Below are positions 7,812-14,423 of a DNA stretch of 20,388 nucleotides, piece after piece. The notes under the pieces are model-generated. The model was not told the DNA's origin. It worked only from the letters and a program-made list of their open reading frames with translations, and made no database searches. The stretch is from CAZTHL01 sp964613585 (lineage in GTDB: Bacteria > Pseudomonadota > Alphaproteobacteria > DSM-16000 > Inquilinaceae). Where the stretch lies: NCBI GenBank assembly GCA_964613585.1, contig CAZTHL010000067.1, positions 1 through 20,388 of the forward strand, written 5' to 3'. The first letter of the stretch is position 1. Each line of letters starts with the position of its first letter. The translations under genes were made by a program, and so were the position numbers.

Positions 7812-8963
7812 ATGAAGCGTCTCGCGCGACGGATCCGTCGCCTCTGGCAGCGGCCGCCCCGGCCGCCGCGCTACACCCCCGCGGACCTGACGCTCGACCC
7901 GGGCCGGCTGCTGCTGGGCCCGTACGAAGTGCCGGCGGTCCCGTTCGACGGGGCGGATGCCGGCGCGCACGAGCCGCCGCCGGCTCCGGTCCTGCGGGTC
8001 AAGGCGCCCTCGATCCCGACCGAGCGCACCGACGAGGATCTGCACGCGCGCTGGAAGGCGGCGGTCGCGCCGCTCACCGAGTACCTGGTCGGCCTCGCCC
8101 GGCTCGGCGACGACTACCGCCGCGGCCGGATTCCTGTCACGGCGCCGCTCGCTTGGCTGCTTGCCTGGGCCGAGGCGGACGCGCTGCAGGGGAACCTGTG
8201 GCGCTCGGCCGCGGAGTACGACGAGGACAGCCACCAGGAGGCGTTCGAGCGCTACCGGGCGACCGGCTCGATCGCGCTCGCCTACCTGAAGCTGCGCGGC
8301 GATCCGGCGGTCGGGCCGGCCGAGCGGCAGCGCATAGAGGCCTGGCTGCAGCGCCTCGGCGCTCTCGGGCGGAACGACGCCGAGATGCAGCGCGCCATCG
8401 GCGCCACTCCCAACAACCATGCCTATTGGGGCGCCTACGGTGTCTGCCTCGCCGCCGTCGCCACCAACGACCATGACAACTTCCTTTGGGCGCTGCGCCT
8501 GCTTGAGTACGCGTTGAATGACGTCCGTCCGGACGGCACCCTGCCCCGTGAGTTGAGCCGCGGCGAGGCGGCGCTGCACTACCACAACTACTCGATCCAG
8601 CCGCTGCTCTACATGACGGTGATCGCGCGCTTCAACGGGCTTGATCTGATCTCGGCGGCCGACCACGCGCTCGACCGGCTGGCCGGGCTGACCGCGGCCG
8701 GCATCGCCGACCCCGGCGTGTTCCGGCGGCTGACCGGCCTCGAGCAGATCACCCGTACCGTCGAGACCCCGGACCAGCTGTGCTGGCTGCTGCTGCACCG
8801 GCAGCGCTCGGCCGATCCCCGGGTGCACGCCCTGGCCGAGACGCGCGCGGAGGTGAATCACAAGGATCTCGGCGGCGACCCCGCGCTGTGGGGCGAGCCG
8901 GGCCGCGTCGTGTTGCTGGCCACCGAGCCGGCTGCAGCCGACACCCACCGCCCGGGCTCCTGA
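7812..8963 (+). CDS. Alginate lyase (PL5)-like protein without a signal peptide
   Basis: A 383-residue protein with the helical-barrel alginate lyase domain (Pfam Alginate_lyase, as in AlgL). Two conserved blocks are visible. The first is NNHAYWGAYG at 201-210, where AlgL has NNHSYW with catalytic Asn and His. The second is DGTLPRELSRGEAALHYHNY at 241-260, where AlgL has its RG..ALHYHN block. The QGNLWRSAAEYDEDSH segment (126-141) is probably part of the same barrel. In AlgL enzymes these residues line the mannuronate-binding groove. Unlike AlgL, the N-terminus (MKRLARRIRRLWQRPPRPPR) is Arg/Pro-rich with no hydrophobic core, so no Sec signal peptide is apparent. No other alginate genes are seen. 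A strong GGAAGGGGG site precedes the ATG. The substrate is unknown; polymannuronate lyase is only one option. Confidence 0.72.
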   Translation: MKRLARRIRRLWQRPPRPPRYTPADLTLDPGRLLLGPYEVPAVPFDGADAGAHEPPPAPVLRVKAPSIPTERTDEDLHARWKAAVAPLTEYLVGLARLGDDYRRGRIPVTAPLAWLLAWAEADALQGNLWRSAAEYDEDSHQEAFERYRATGSIALAYLKLRGDPAVGPAERQRIEAWLQRLGALGRNDAEMQRAIGATPNNHAYWGAYGVCLAAVATNDHDNFLWALRLLEYALNDVRPDGTLPRELSRGEAALHYHNYSIQPLLYMTVIARFNGLDLISAADHALDRLAGLTAAGIADPGVFRRLTGLEQITRTVETPDQLCWLLLHRQRSADPRVHALAETRAEVNHKDLGGDPALWGEPGRVVLLATEPAAADTHRPGS

Positions 8964-8993
8964 GCCGCCGGCCCACCCCGGCCCGACGCCGGA

Positions 8994-9033
8994 CCCCGAA
9001 ACGGCCGCCCCGAAACGGCCGCCCCGAAACGGA
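8994..9033 (+). repeat. 14-bp tandem repeat, about 2.9 copies
   Basis: The unit CCCCGAAACGGCCG occurs at 8994-9007 and 9008-9021 exactly, and at 9022-9033 as a partial third copy ending in CGGA. It lies 30 bp after the stop codon of the alginate-lyase-like gene. Confidence 0.9.
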
Positions 9034-9157
9034 CATGGCGGGATCCCATGCCCCCTCCCCGCGCCCCCGCGTGCCAGGGCATGGACGGAGATCGATGGCG
9101 TTGGCGCTTTATTTCGAAAGACGAGAAGACTACCTTCCCATCCCCCATGCGTTGTAC

Positions 9158-9255
9158 GGAGGAGGGCCAGGGAGGGGACGGACGGTATTGGCCTGACGAA
9201 AGTCCAGCGGGTGAAGGAAAGCCCGGCGCGGCTCGCCCCTACCCTCCCCTCCTCC
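9158..9255. repeat. Imperfect 20-bp inverted repeat, possible structured RNA
   Basis: GGAGGAGGGCCAGGGAGGGG (9158-9177) can pair with CCCCTACCCTCCCCTCCTCC (9236-9255) with about four mismatches. The interior contains a further small stem around GCGGGTGAAGGAAAGCCCG. It could be a non-coding RNA, a leader element or a dispersed repeat. Purine/pyrimidine-rich arms pair easily by chance, so this is tentative. Confidence 0.35.
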
Positions 9256-9413
9256 GCGCGCGGCCCAGGGGAGAGAATCAACGTTGTCTACGGTTTGGGC
9301 ACCCATTTCGGCGCGGCCACGGGGTTATGCCCATGCCGTGGCCGGTGTCGGGGAGGGCATGATGTGACGGGCCCTCGCCGCCCGGTACCCGAGCCTGACG
9401 CGAGCGTGGCCTC

Positions 9414-10154
9414 GTGGATGCCCTAGCCGGTCCGGCGGCGAGCGGCCTCGCCGGGCCGGCCGAGCTCGCCGCCGTCGGCTGGTTCCTGGTCGCCTGGGTC
9501 GGCTACACTTGGCTTGCCGACCACAGCCGCTGGGCCGGCCGCACCATCACCGCGGCCATGATGCGCCACCGCCGGGCCTGGATGCGCGAGATGCTGGAGC
9601 GCGACCAACGCATCGTCGACACCCAGGTTGCCGGCAACCTGATCACCGGCGTCAGCTTCTTCGCCTCGACCACCATCGTCGTGGTCGGCGGCCTGCTCGC
9701 CCTGCTGGGCGCCCAGGCCGAGGCCGCCGCCGCCCTGGGCGCGCTGCCCGGCGCCCGGCCGCTGACGCCCGAGGGCTGGGCGGCCCGGATGATCCTGCTG
9801 CTGCTCGTCTTCATCTACGCCTTCTTCAAGCTCGCCTGGGCGTTCCGCCTGTCGAGCTACGCCTCGATCCTGATCGGTGCGGCGCCGCGCACGCGCGAGG
9901 ACGCCACCGCCGACGAGCGCCGCGCCGCGGAGGCCCATGCCGAGCGCACGGCGCTGGTGATCGCCCGGGTCGCCTTCCACGTGAACCGCGGACTACGCGC
10001 CTACTTCTTCGCCCTCGCCGCGCTCGCCTGGTTCGTCCATCCCTGGCTGTTCATGGCCGCCACCACCGCCGTGCTCGGCGTCCTCTACCGCCGCGAGTTC
10101 CGCTCCCGCGCGCTGGCGGCCGTCCGCGACGAGCCGCACGCCCCGACCATGTGA
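9414..10154 (+). CDS. DUF599 family membrane protein
   Basis: A 246-residue inner-membrane protein of the DUF599 family, which has no assigned function. Predicted membrane segments are at about 14-34, 74-100, 124-145 and 195-224. The family blocks are visible: YTWLADHSRW near the first segment, the cytosolic Arg-rich helix MMRHRRAWMREMLERDQRIV followed by DTQVAGNLITGVSFFASTTI leading into segment two, and FFKLAWAFRLSSYASILIGA in the middle. No good Shine-Dalgarno precedes the ATG, and an in-frame GTG at 9402 is possible. A stable hairpin begins 7 bp after the stop codon. It converges on the SGNH hydrolase gene. Confidence 0.85.
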   Translation: MDALAGPAASGLAGPAELAAVGWFLVAWVGYTWLADHSRWAGRTITAAMMRHRRAWMREMLERDQRIVDTQVAGNLITGVSFFASTTIVVVGGLLALLGAQAEAAAALGALPGARPLTPEGWAARMILLLLVFIYAFFKLAWAFRLSSYASILIGAAPRTREDATADERRAAEAHAERTALVIARVAFHVNRGLRAYFFALAALAWFVHPWLFMAATTAVLGVLYRREFRSRALAAVRDEPHAPTM

Positions 10155-10160
10155 TCCCGT

Positions 10161-10188
10161 CGAGCCGACGTGAGGGCTCGTCGGCTCG
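10161..10188 (+). terminator. Hairpin with 10-bp perfect stem after the DUF599 gene
   Basis: CGAGCCGACG (10161-10170) and CGTCGGCTCG (10179-10188) are exact reverse complements with an 8-nt loop, TGAGGGCT. It starts 7 bp past the stop codon, where a terminator is expected. There is no U-tract, so it may instead protect the mRNA 3' end. Confidence 0.55.
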
Positions 10189-10330
10189 GCTGGGGGCGCG
10201 CCCGCCAACCCCGCGCCCCCCCCGGGCGCGCCGCGGCTTCCCCATGACGGTCCTCACCGGCTCGCCGGCATGGGCGGCCGCGGCGGCTCGGCGCCCGGTC
10301 GGGCGTTTCCGCCTGACGCGGAATCCGGCA

Positions 10331-10400
10331 CCGGCCCGCTCCCCCGCCCGGCCAGCCCGAGCATGCTGTCGTTGGGTGGCCGGGCGGGGGAGCGGACCGG
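10331..10400. terminator. 24-bp-stem hairpin between convergent genes
   Basis: Arms 10331-10354 and 10377-10400 are complementary over 24 bp with a single mismatch, around a 22-nt loop that contains the palindrome GCATGC. The right arm ends 10 bp before the stop codon of the minus-strand SGNH hydrolase gene. It is thus positioned to terminate, or insulate, transcription from both sides. Perfect C-runs and G-runs in the arms and the missing U-tract are unusual for an intrinsic terminator; a mobile palindromic repeat is the alternative. Confidence 0.6.
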
Positions 10401-10409
10401 CGATGCCAT

Positions 10410-11927
10410 CTAACCCGCCAACGACTGAAGCGGCGGCGGGGTGCGGCTGCTCTTGACCAGCTTGCGGTGCACCGCACGGATCAGCCGCTTGACCAGCCAC
10501 CGATTCTGAAACGCCTCTCGCACCAAGGGCACCGGGTTTTGCCATAGGGTGTCGCTCATCAGGATGCGAGACCAGTCCAGGTCGCCTGGGATGATGCTGC
10601 CGGCGTTCCGCATCTCCCGAAGAAACTCGTGGGCCAGCAGCCCGTGGCCGATCGCCGTGGGGTGCACGCCGTCCAGGCTGAAGATGCCGCCGGCGACCAC
10701 CTCTCCGCGCTCGTCGACCGCATAAGAGCGGGTGTCGGGGGGTCGAGGCAATGCGGCCAGCGCCGGCGGCAGTCGATAGATAGGGCGGCGTCCATTGCGC
10801 CGAAACGCCAGCTCGACGAGGGACCGATTGATGTCGACCACGACATAGCGCGTCTCGCCATGCCGACGGTTCCACTCGTTGACGATCCCTCGTATCGAAA
10901 GGTTGTAACGGGCGATGCGCCGATCGATCGACAGCACGGTGCCGACCGGTAGGCCGACACCAGCTCGTTTGGCGAACGACTTGTCGAACGGAAAATAGGT
11001 GTAATACTCAAAGTAGTTGGCCGTCCTGGCGAGAACGCCGAACGGGTCTCGTCGCTCCCGACGCTGTCCAACGCCGCGGACCAGCGGAATGACGGTAACG
11101 GCCGGCACCGTCGCCACATAGACCTTCCAGTTCGGCGCCACGTTCCGCGCCATGATCGCGTCGATCCGGCTCACCAACTCTTGGTATTCGCGCTCAAAGT
11201 CCTGCTCGTGCCAGAGGTTGTAAGGATCGCGATCAGGCTGGCTCTGACCGACGATCGAGCCATCTCCGGAGGTCGGCACCGGATGCAGGCTCATCATGGC
11301 GCCGAGCGCGTTGTTCGAGCCCAGCCAGACGATCAGGTTCTCGACGCCGCCTTCCCCCGTTTCATTGGTGGCGTGGGCCTCGAGCCAACGAAGCGCCGAG
11401 AAGTCGTCATGGTCGGCGTTCCGGCTCGGATTGAGAACCGTGAGCGCCGTCCGATAAAAGCTGTGATCCGTGGTCTGGAACATCCCGTCATCGCCCCCGT
11501 CGGGGTCGGCGGCGATCTGCTGAACGCACAGACGCGGCGTCACCAGCCACGCGTCGGCGACCGTGTAGCCCCGGATCGCGATGTTGTGGAAATACTCGAT
11601 CTGGCCGGCGCCATAGGGAGCGCGCTCATGGCCCGGCCCACGCTCGTAGAAATCCTCCACCTCGTCGAGGTAGCCGCTTACGGCGCCCAGCGCAAACGGC
11701 CATTCGACAAAGTGGATGTCGCGGCCGAAGCGTGTGGTCAGGAGGCGCAGCAGGCTCTCGAGATTGACCGGGTGGCCACCCTTCGACCAAGCCGGGATCT
11801 GGTATCCCGGGCCTTGCGTCAGCCCCATCGCCTCCGCGATCAGGGTGGAGAAGGCCAGATCGGTCCGGGCCGCCGCGCCGGACATGAAGCCTTGGGAAAT
11901 GCTATCGCCGATCGTGAATAGTTTCAT
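10410..11927 (-). CDS. SGNH/GDSL-family hydrolase, unusually long
   Basis: A 505-residue protein of the SGNH/GDSL hydrolase superfamily (esterases, lipases, acyl-carbohydrate deacetylases). Block I is at the very N-terminus, FTIGDSISQG, with nucleophile Ser9. Block II may be HNIAIRGYTVAD with Gly120, block III is WLGSNNALGA (residues 201-210) with an oxyanion Asn, and block V is DGVHPT (419-424) with the Asp/His pair including His422. Typical members have 200-250 residues; the extra length sits between the blocks. There is no signal peptide, so a cytosolic enzyme is implied unless another export route is used. Base composition is less G/C-rich than the neighbours, which hints at later acquisition. 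A 14-bp tandem repeat lies just upstream and carries the likely ribosome site (GAGGG). The substrate is unknown. Confidence 0.85.
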   Translation of the reverse strand: MKLFTIGDSISQGFMSGAAARTDLAFSTLIAEAMGLTQGPGYQIPAWSKGGHPVNLESLLRLLTTRFGRDIHFVEWPFALGAVSGYLDEVEDFYERGPGHERAPYGAGQIEYFHNIAIRGYTVADAWLVTPRLCVQQIAADPDGGDDGMFQTTDHSFYRTALTVLNPSRNADHDDFSALRWLEAHATNETGEGGVENLIVWLGSNNALGAMMSLHPVPTSGDGSIVGQSQPDRDPYNLWHEQDFEREYQELVSRIDAIMARNVAPNWKVYVATVPAVTVIPLVRGVGQRRERRDPFGVLARTANYFEYYTYFPFDKSFAKRAGVGLPVGTVLSIDRRIARYNLSIRGIVNEWNRRHGETRYVVVDINRSLVELAFRRNGRRPIYRLPPALAALPRPPDTRSYAVDERGEVVAGGIFSLDGVHPTAIGHGLLAHEFLREMRNAGSIIPGDLDWSRILMSDTLWQNPVPLVREAFQNRWLVKRLIRAVHRKLVKSSRTPPPLQSLAG

Positions 11928-11933
11928 AAAAAT

Positions 11934-12000
11934 GCCCTCGATAAAGTGGGCTCGATGAAGTGGGCTCGATGAAATGCGCTCGATATTCGCTCGAAAAAGG
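11934..12000 (-). repeat. 14-bp tandem repeat in the leader of the SGNH gene
   Basis: The plus-strand units are 11934-11947, 11948-11961 and 11962-11975, each close to GGGCTCGATGAAGT. Shorter, diverged copies follow at 11976-11988 and 11989-12000. The array begins 6 bp upstream of the SGNH hydrolase start. On the coding strand each unit reads ACTTCATCGAGCCC; the copy nearest the gene carries GAGGG, the likely ribosome-binding site. Confidence 0.85.
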
Positions 12001-12128
12001 TGTCCAGGCGATCGGTTAGAGGATAAGCGCCATGGCGACGCTGTGCAACCGTGCCGATCCTGCGCCGCCGCGAGGATCGATGCGGGGGCACGGCGGACGG
12101 GCGGCGTCAGGCTTGGATGATGAAGCCC

Positions 12129-12161
12129 GTTCCGGCGCCGTTCCGGCGCCGTTCCGGCGCT
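12129..12161 (+). repeat. 11-bp tandem repeat, three copies
   Basis: GTTCCGGCGCC occurs at 12129-12139 and 12140-12150, and again at 12151-12161 with the last base changed to T. No gene overlaps it. Confidence 0.9.
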
Positions 12162-12555
12162 AAGCCCGCCGGATGCCCCTGCCGCAGACCGACGGTGAGG
12201 CGCCGGCGCAGCGGATCGGGGTCGATGGGCCCGTCGTCAGCGCCGGCAGCCTCGGCTCACCCCTCCCGCTCTCTTGGGCGGCCCGCCGGGCTCGGCTTCT
12301 CGGCGTCATTGAAGATGCTGTCATCGTGCCGGGCACCCTTCAGCACCGGCCCGGGCGCCGGCTAGGCGAGAGGCCTAGGTTAGGCTCTTCTTCAGATTTG
12401 TTGGCTATAAGTCCTCTCATGCGCGAGGAATGCGGCACTCGGAGGGACAAGGAGCCGGCAATTGGGAGTATCGGCATGACAGCAAGACGAGATGGGTCAG
12501 AGTGTCGCCGATGCCACGGCCTCGTTCTGCGCCGGGCGGCGAATGAAGGCAGAAG

Positions 12556-12590
12556 GCTGCAGATGCCTACGGAAAGCTACAGATGCCTAC
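12556..12590 (+). repeat. 15-bp direct repeat, 20-bp period
   Basis: GCTGCAGATGCCTAC (12556-12570) recurs as GCTACAGATGCCTAC (12576-12590), separated by GGAAA. It lies about 160 bp before the MoeB-like gene and could be a paired regulator site or a simple duplication. Confidence 0.75.
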
Positions 12591-12752
12591 CTCGGCAGCC
12601 CCGGCGCGCGACGGCTCCCGCCCGGCTCCGCGCGCCGAGCCGAGCCGCGGCCTTGGCAGGGCGTGGATCTGCCGGTGGCGGGCTGGTCCGCATGGGCGAG
12701 GCGCCGCGATCGGCTGCTGCCGTGGCCTCGGGAATGGGCTAGGCTCGGCGAC

Positions 12753-13559
12753 ATGGAGCTCTCGGAGATGCAGATTCGGCGCTACGCCCGGCACATCCTG
12801 CTGCCCCAGGTGGGCGGCGCGGGGCAGGCGCGGCTGCTCGGCGCCCGGGTGCTGGTGGTCGGCGCCGGCGGGCTCGGCTCGCCGCTCCTGCTCTACCTGG
12901 CCGCCGCCGGGGTCGGCACGCTCGGCGTGATCGACGACGACGTGGTCGACCTCAGCAACCTGCAGCGCCAGGTGGTGCACGACACCGCCCAGCTCGGCAT
13001 GCCCAAGGTGCAGAGCGCCGTCGCCCGGCTGGCGCTGATCAACCCGGACGTGACGGTCGAGCCCCATGCCGCCCGCCTGTCCGCCGCCAACGCGACGGCG
13101 CTGGTCGAGCGCTACGACCTGGTCGCCGACGGCAGCGACAACTTCGCCACCCGCTACCTGCTGAACGACGCGTGCTACCTGGCCGGCCGGCCGCTGGTGT
13201 CGGCGGCGCTCCTGCAGTTCGAGGGGCAGGTCGCCACCTTTCGGGCGCACGAGCGCGCGCCCGGCGACACCGACGGCCCGCCCTGCTACCGCTGCGCCTT
13301 TCCGGCGCCGCCGCCGTCCGGCAGCATCGCCTCCTGCGCCGAGGCCGGGGTGCTGGGGGCGCTGGCCGGGCTGGTCGGCACCCTGCAGGCGACCGAGGTG
13401 CTGAAGGAGTTGCTCGGGCTTGGCGCCAGCCTGGCCGGGCACCTCTTGCTGGTCGACGCGCTCGGCCACGGCTTCCGCAAGCTGCGCCTGCGCCCCGACC
13501 CGGCCTGCCCGCTGTGCGGCCCGGCGGCGACGATCCGGGACCTGTCCCACCATGGCTGA
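12753..13559 (+). CDS. moeB: MoeB/ThiF/HesA-type adenylyltransferase (E1-like)
   Basis: A 268-residue enzyme that adenylates the C-terminal Gly-Gly of a small sulfur-carrier protein (MoaD or ThiS type). The start is set at 12753 because MELSEMQIRRYARHILLPQV is the family N-terminus. The nucleotide site is GAGGLGS at 37-43, followed by Asp61 and the NLQRQ arginine motif at 69-73, Lys85 and Asp129. Zinc cysteines are Cys178/Cys181 (CYRC) and Cys252/Cys255 (CPLC). Cys195 in SCAEAGVLG is in the usual conserved loop. There is no C-terminal rhodanese domain. The last 8 bp overlap the DsrE-like gene, which indicates translational coupling. No carrier protein gene is visible nearby, so MoeB and ThiF roles cannot be told apart here. 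Confidence 0.92.
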   Translation: MELSEMQIRRYARHILLPQVGGAGQARLLGARVLVVGAGGLGSPLLLYLAAAGVGTLGVIDDDVVDLSNLQRQVVHDTAQLGMPKVQSAVARLALINPDVTVEPHAARLSAANATALVERYDLVADGSDNFATRYLLNDACYLAGRPLVSAALLQFEGQVATFRAHERAPGDTDGPPCYRCAFPAPPPSGSIASCAEAGVLGALAGLVGTLQATEVLKELLGLGASLAGHLLLVDALGHGFRKLRLRPDPACPLCGPAATIRDLSHHG

Positions 13560-13956
13560 GGGGGTGGAGCGGCTTGCCGTGGTGGTCTTCGACGGCCGCT
13601 TCGAGCGGGTGCACTACGCCCTGGTCATGGCCAGCGCGGCGGCGGCGACCAACCGGCCGGTCACCCTGTTCTTCACCGGCGGCGCCGTGCGCGCCCTGAC
13701 CCCGGACGGCTGGCTCGGGCTCGACGGCGCCCCGGCCGACGAGGCGGCCCGCCTGGCCCGGCGCGGCCTGGCCGGCTTCCCGGAGCTGATGGAAGCCTGC
13801 CGCGACCTCGGCGTCCGCTTCCTCGCCTGCGAGATGGGCCTGCGCGCCGCCGACCTGGCGCCGGCCGACCTCGACCCCGGCCTCGGCGTGGCGCCGGCCG
13901 GCGTGGTCACCTTCCTCAACGAGGCGCCCCGGGCGGGGGCCATCCTGTTCATCTGA
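13552..13956 (+). CDS. DsrE-like cytosolic protein, possible sulfur relay
   Basis: A 134-residue DsrE/DsrF-like (peroxiredoxin-like fold) protein with no signal peptide. The start ATG at 13552 overlaps the MoeB-like stop (ATGGCTGA), a coupling arrangement. The strand-helix order is clear: LAVVVFDGRFERVHYALVMA, then VTLFFTGGAVRAL, then a conserved cysteine (Cys93) in VRFLACEMGL, and a final strand AILFI. In TusD/DsrE relatives the equivalent cysteine carries persulfide sulfur. The pairing with an E1-like enzyme fits a sulfur-transfer role, but that is inference. It differs from the exported DsrE-like protein at 854-1300 by its location and by having a single Cys in that loop instead of CxxC. 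Confidence 0.82.
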   Translation: MAEGVERLAVVVFDGRFERVHYALVMASAAAATNRPVTLFFTGGAVRALTPDGWLGLDGAPADEAARLARRGLAGFPELMEACRDLGVRFLACEMGLRAADLAPADLDPGLGVAPAGVVTFLNEAPRAGAILFI

Positions 13957-13989
13957 CCCTGCCCTCGAGGCGTTTTAGGGACGCACCGC

Positions 13990-14298
13990 ATGGAGCCGCG
14001 AGGGTTCTTCCTGCTGATCTCGCTGATCGCGCTGGCGACCGGGGTGTTCTCGCCGATCGCGCCGGCGGCCTACCTGCTGCTGCCGGTGCTGCTGCCGGAG
14101 CTGATCGGGCTGGGGCCGAGGCTGCTCGTGTTCGTGAACACGCTGGTGGTCGCCGCCGCGGTGATCGCGCTCGGCGGGGTGCCGGCGGCGCTGCTCGAGC
14201 GGCTGGCCCGGCGCCCGCCGGACGACGACGTCACCATGCTGGTGTGGACCGTCGGCGCCGCCCTCCTGGCGCTGGCCTCGTGGTCGCTCGGCGCGTAG
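13990..14298 (+). CDS. Small membrane protein, conserved-hypothetical type
   Basis: A 102-residue protein I do not recognise. Hydrophobic stretches at about 7-38 (one or two helices), 43-67 and 83-100 suggest three or four membrane segments. The only charged cluster is RLARRPPDDD (71-80), between the last two. AGGGACG 10-17 bases before the ATG is a reasonable ribosome site. It follows the DsrE-like gene by 33 bp and may belong to the same transcript. Coding character is supported by strong third-position G/C and the coherent hydrophobic pattern. Confidence 0.7.
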   Translation: MEPRGFFLLISLIALATGVFSPIAPAAYLLLPVLLPELIGLGPRLLVFVNTLVVAAAVIALGGVPAALLERLARRPPDDDVTMLVWTVGAALLALASWSLGA

Positions 14299-14320
14299 CG
14301 GCCGTGGCGATTCCGCCGCC

Positions 14321-14370
14321 TGCTCGCCCGGGCTCGTCCGGGCTCGTCCGGGCTCGTCTGGGCTCGTCCG
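14321..14370 (+). repeat. 10-bp tandem repeat, four to five copies
   Basis: GGCTCGTCCG occurs at 14331, 14341 and 14361, and once with a single change (GGCTCGTCTG) at 14351. A degenerate copy, TGCTCGCCCG, is at 14321. The array lies between the small membrane protein gene and the DUF1223 gene, outside both. Confidence 0.9.
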
Positions 14371-14423
14371 GCCTCCCAGGTCGGGCAGTGGCCTACCGGG
14401 GGCTGCCGGCGCAGGATCCGGTC

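Larger units (their letters stand above)
8964..9413. other. 450-bp intergenic region with repeats and fold potential
   Basis: I see no gene here; the short open frames have no family features. It contains a 14-bp tandem repeat (8994-9033), an 8-bp inverted pair CCATGCCC/GGGCATGG (9046-9053 and 9077-9084), and a larger inverted repeat (9158-9255). Short AT-rich words around 9105-9130 and 9270-9300 could include promoter elements for the DUF599 gene, but none fits well. Confidence 0.5.
12001..12752. other. 752-bp gene-free region before the MoeB-like gene
   Basis: No gene is supported. A frame runs in from 12492 in phase with the MoeB-like gene, but its upstream part has no recognisable domain and the family start is at 12753. 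Two tandem repeats are present (12129-12161 and 12556-12590). A local AT-rich patch (12386-12415) contains TATAAG at 12406, a possible -10 without a matching -35. Confidence 0.6.

Noticed and set aside
7735..9033. A CRISPR array
   Set aside because: The repeats are too short, only two or three copies, and have no spacers of uniform length; no cas genes are present.
9192..9224. A hammerhead-like core (CTGACGA followed by GAAA)
   Set aside because: The bases between the two motifs do not form the required stem II, and no flanking stems or cleavage site fit.
12492..12752. An N-terminal extension of the MoeB-like protein
   Set aside because: The family begins at MELSEMQIRRYARHI. The extension has no recognisable features and crosses a direct repeat.
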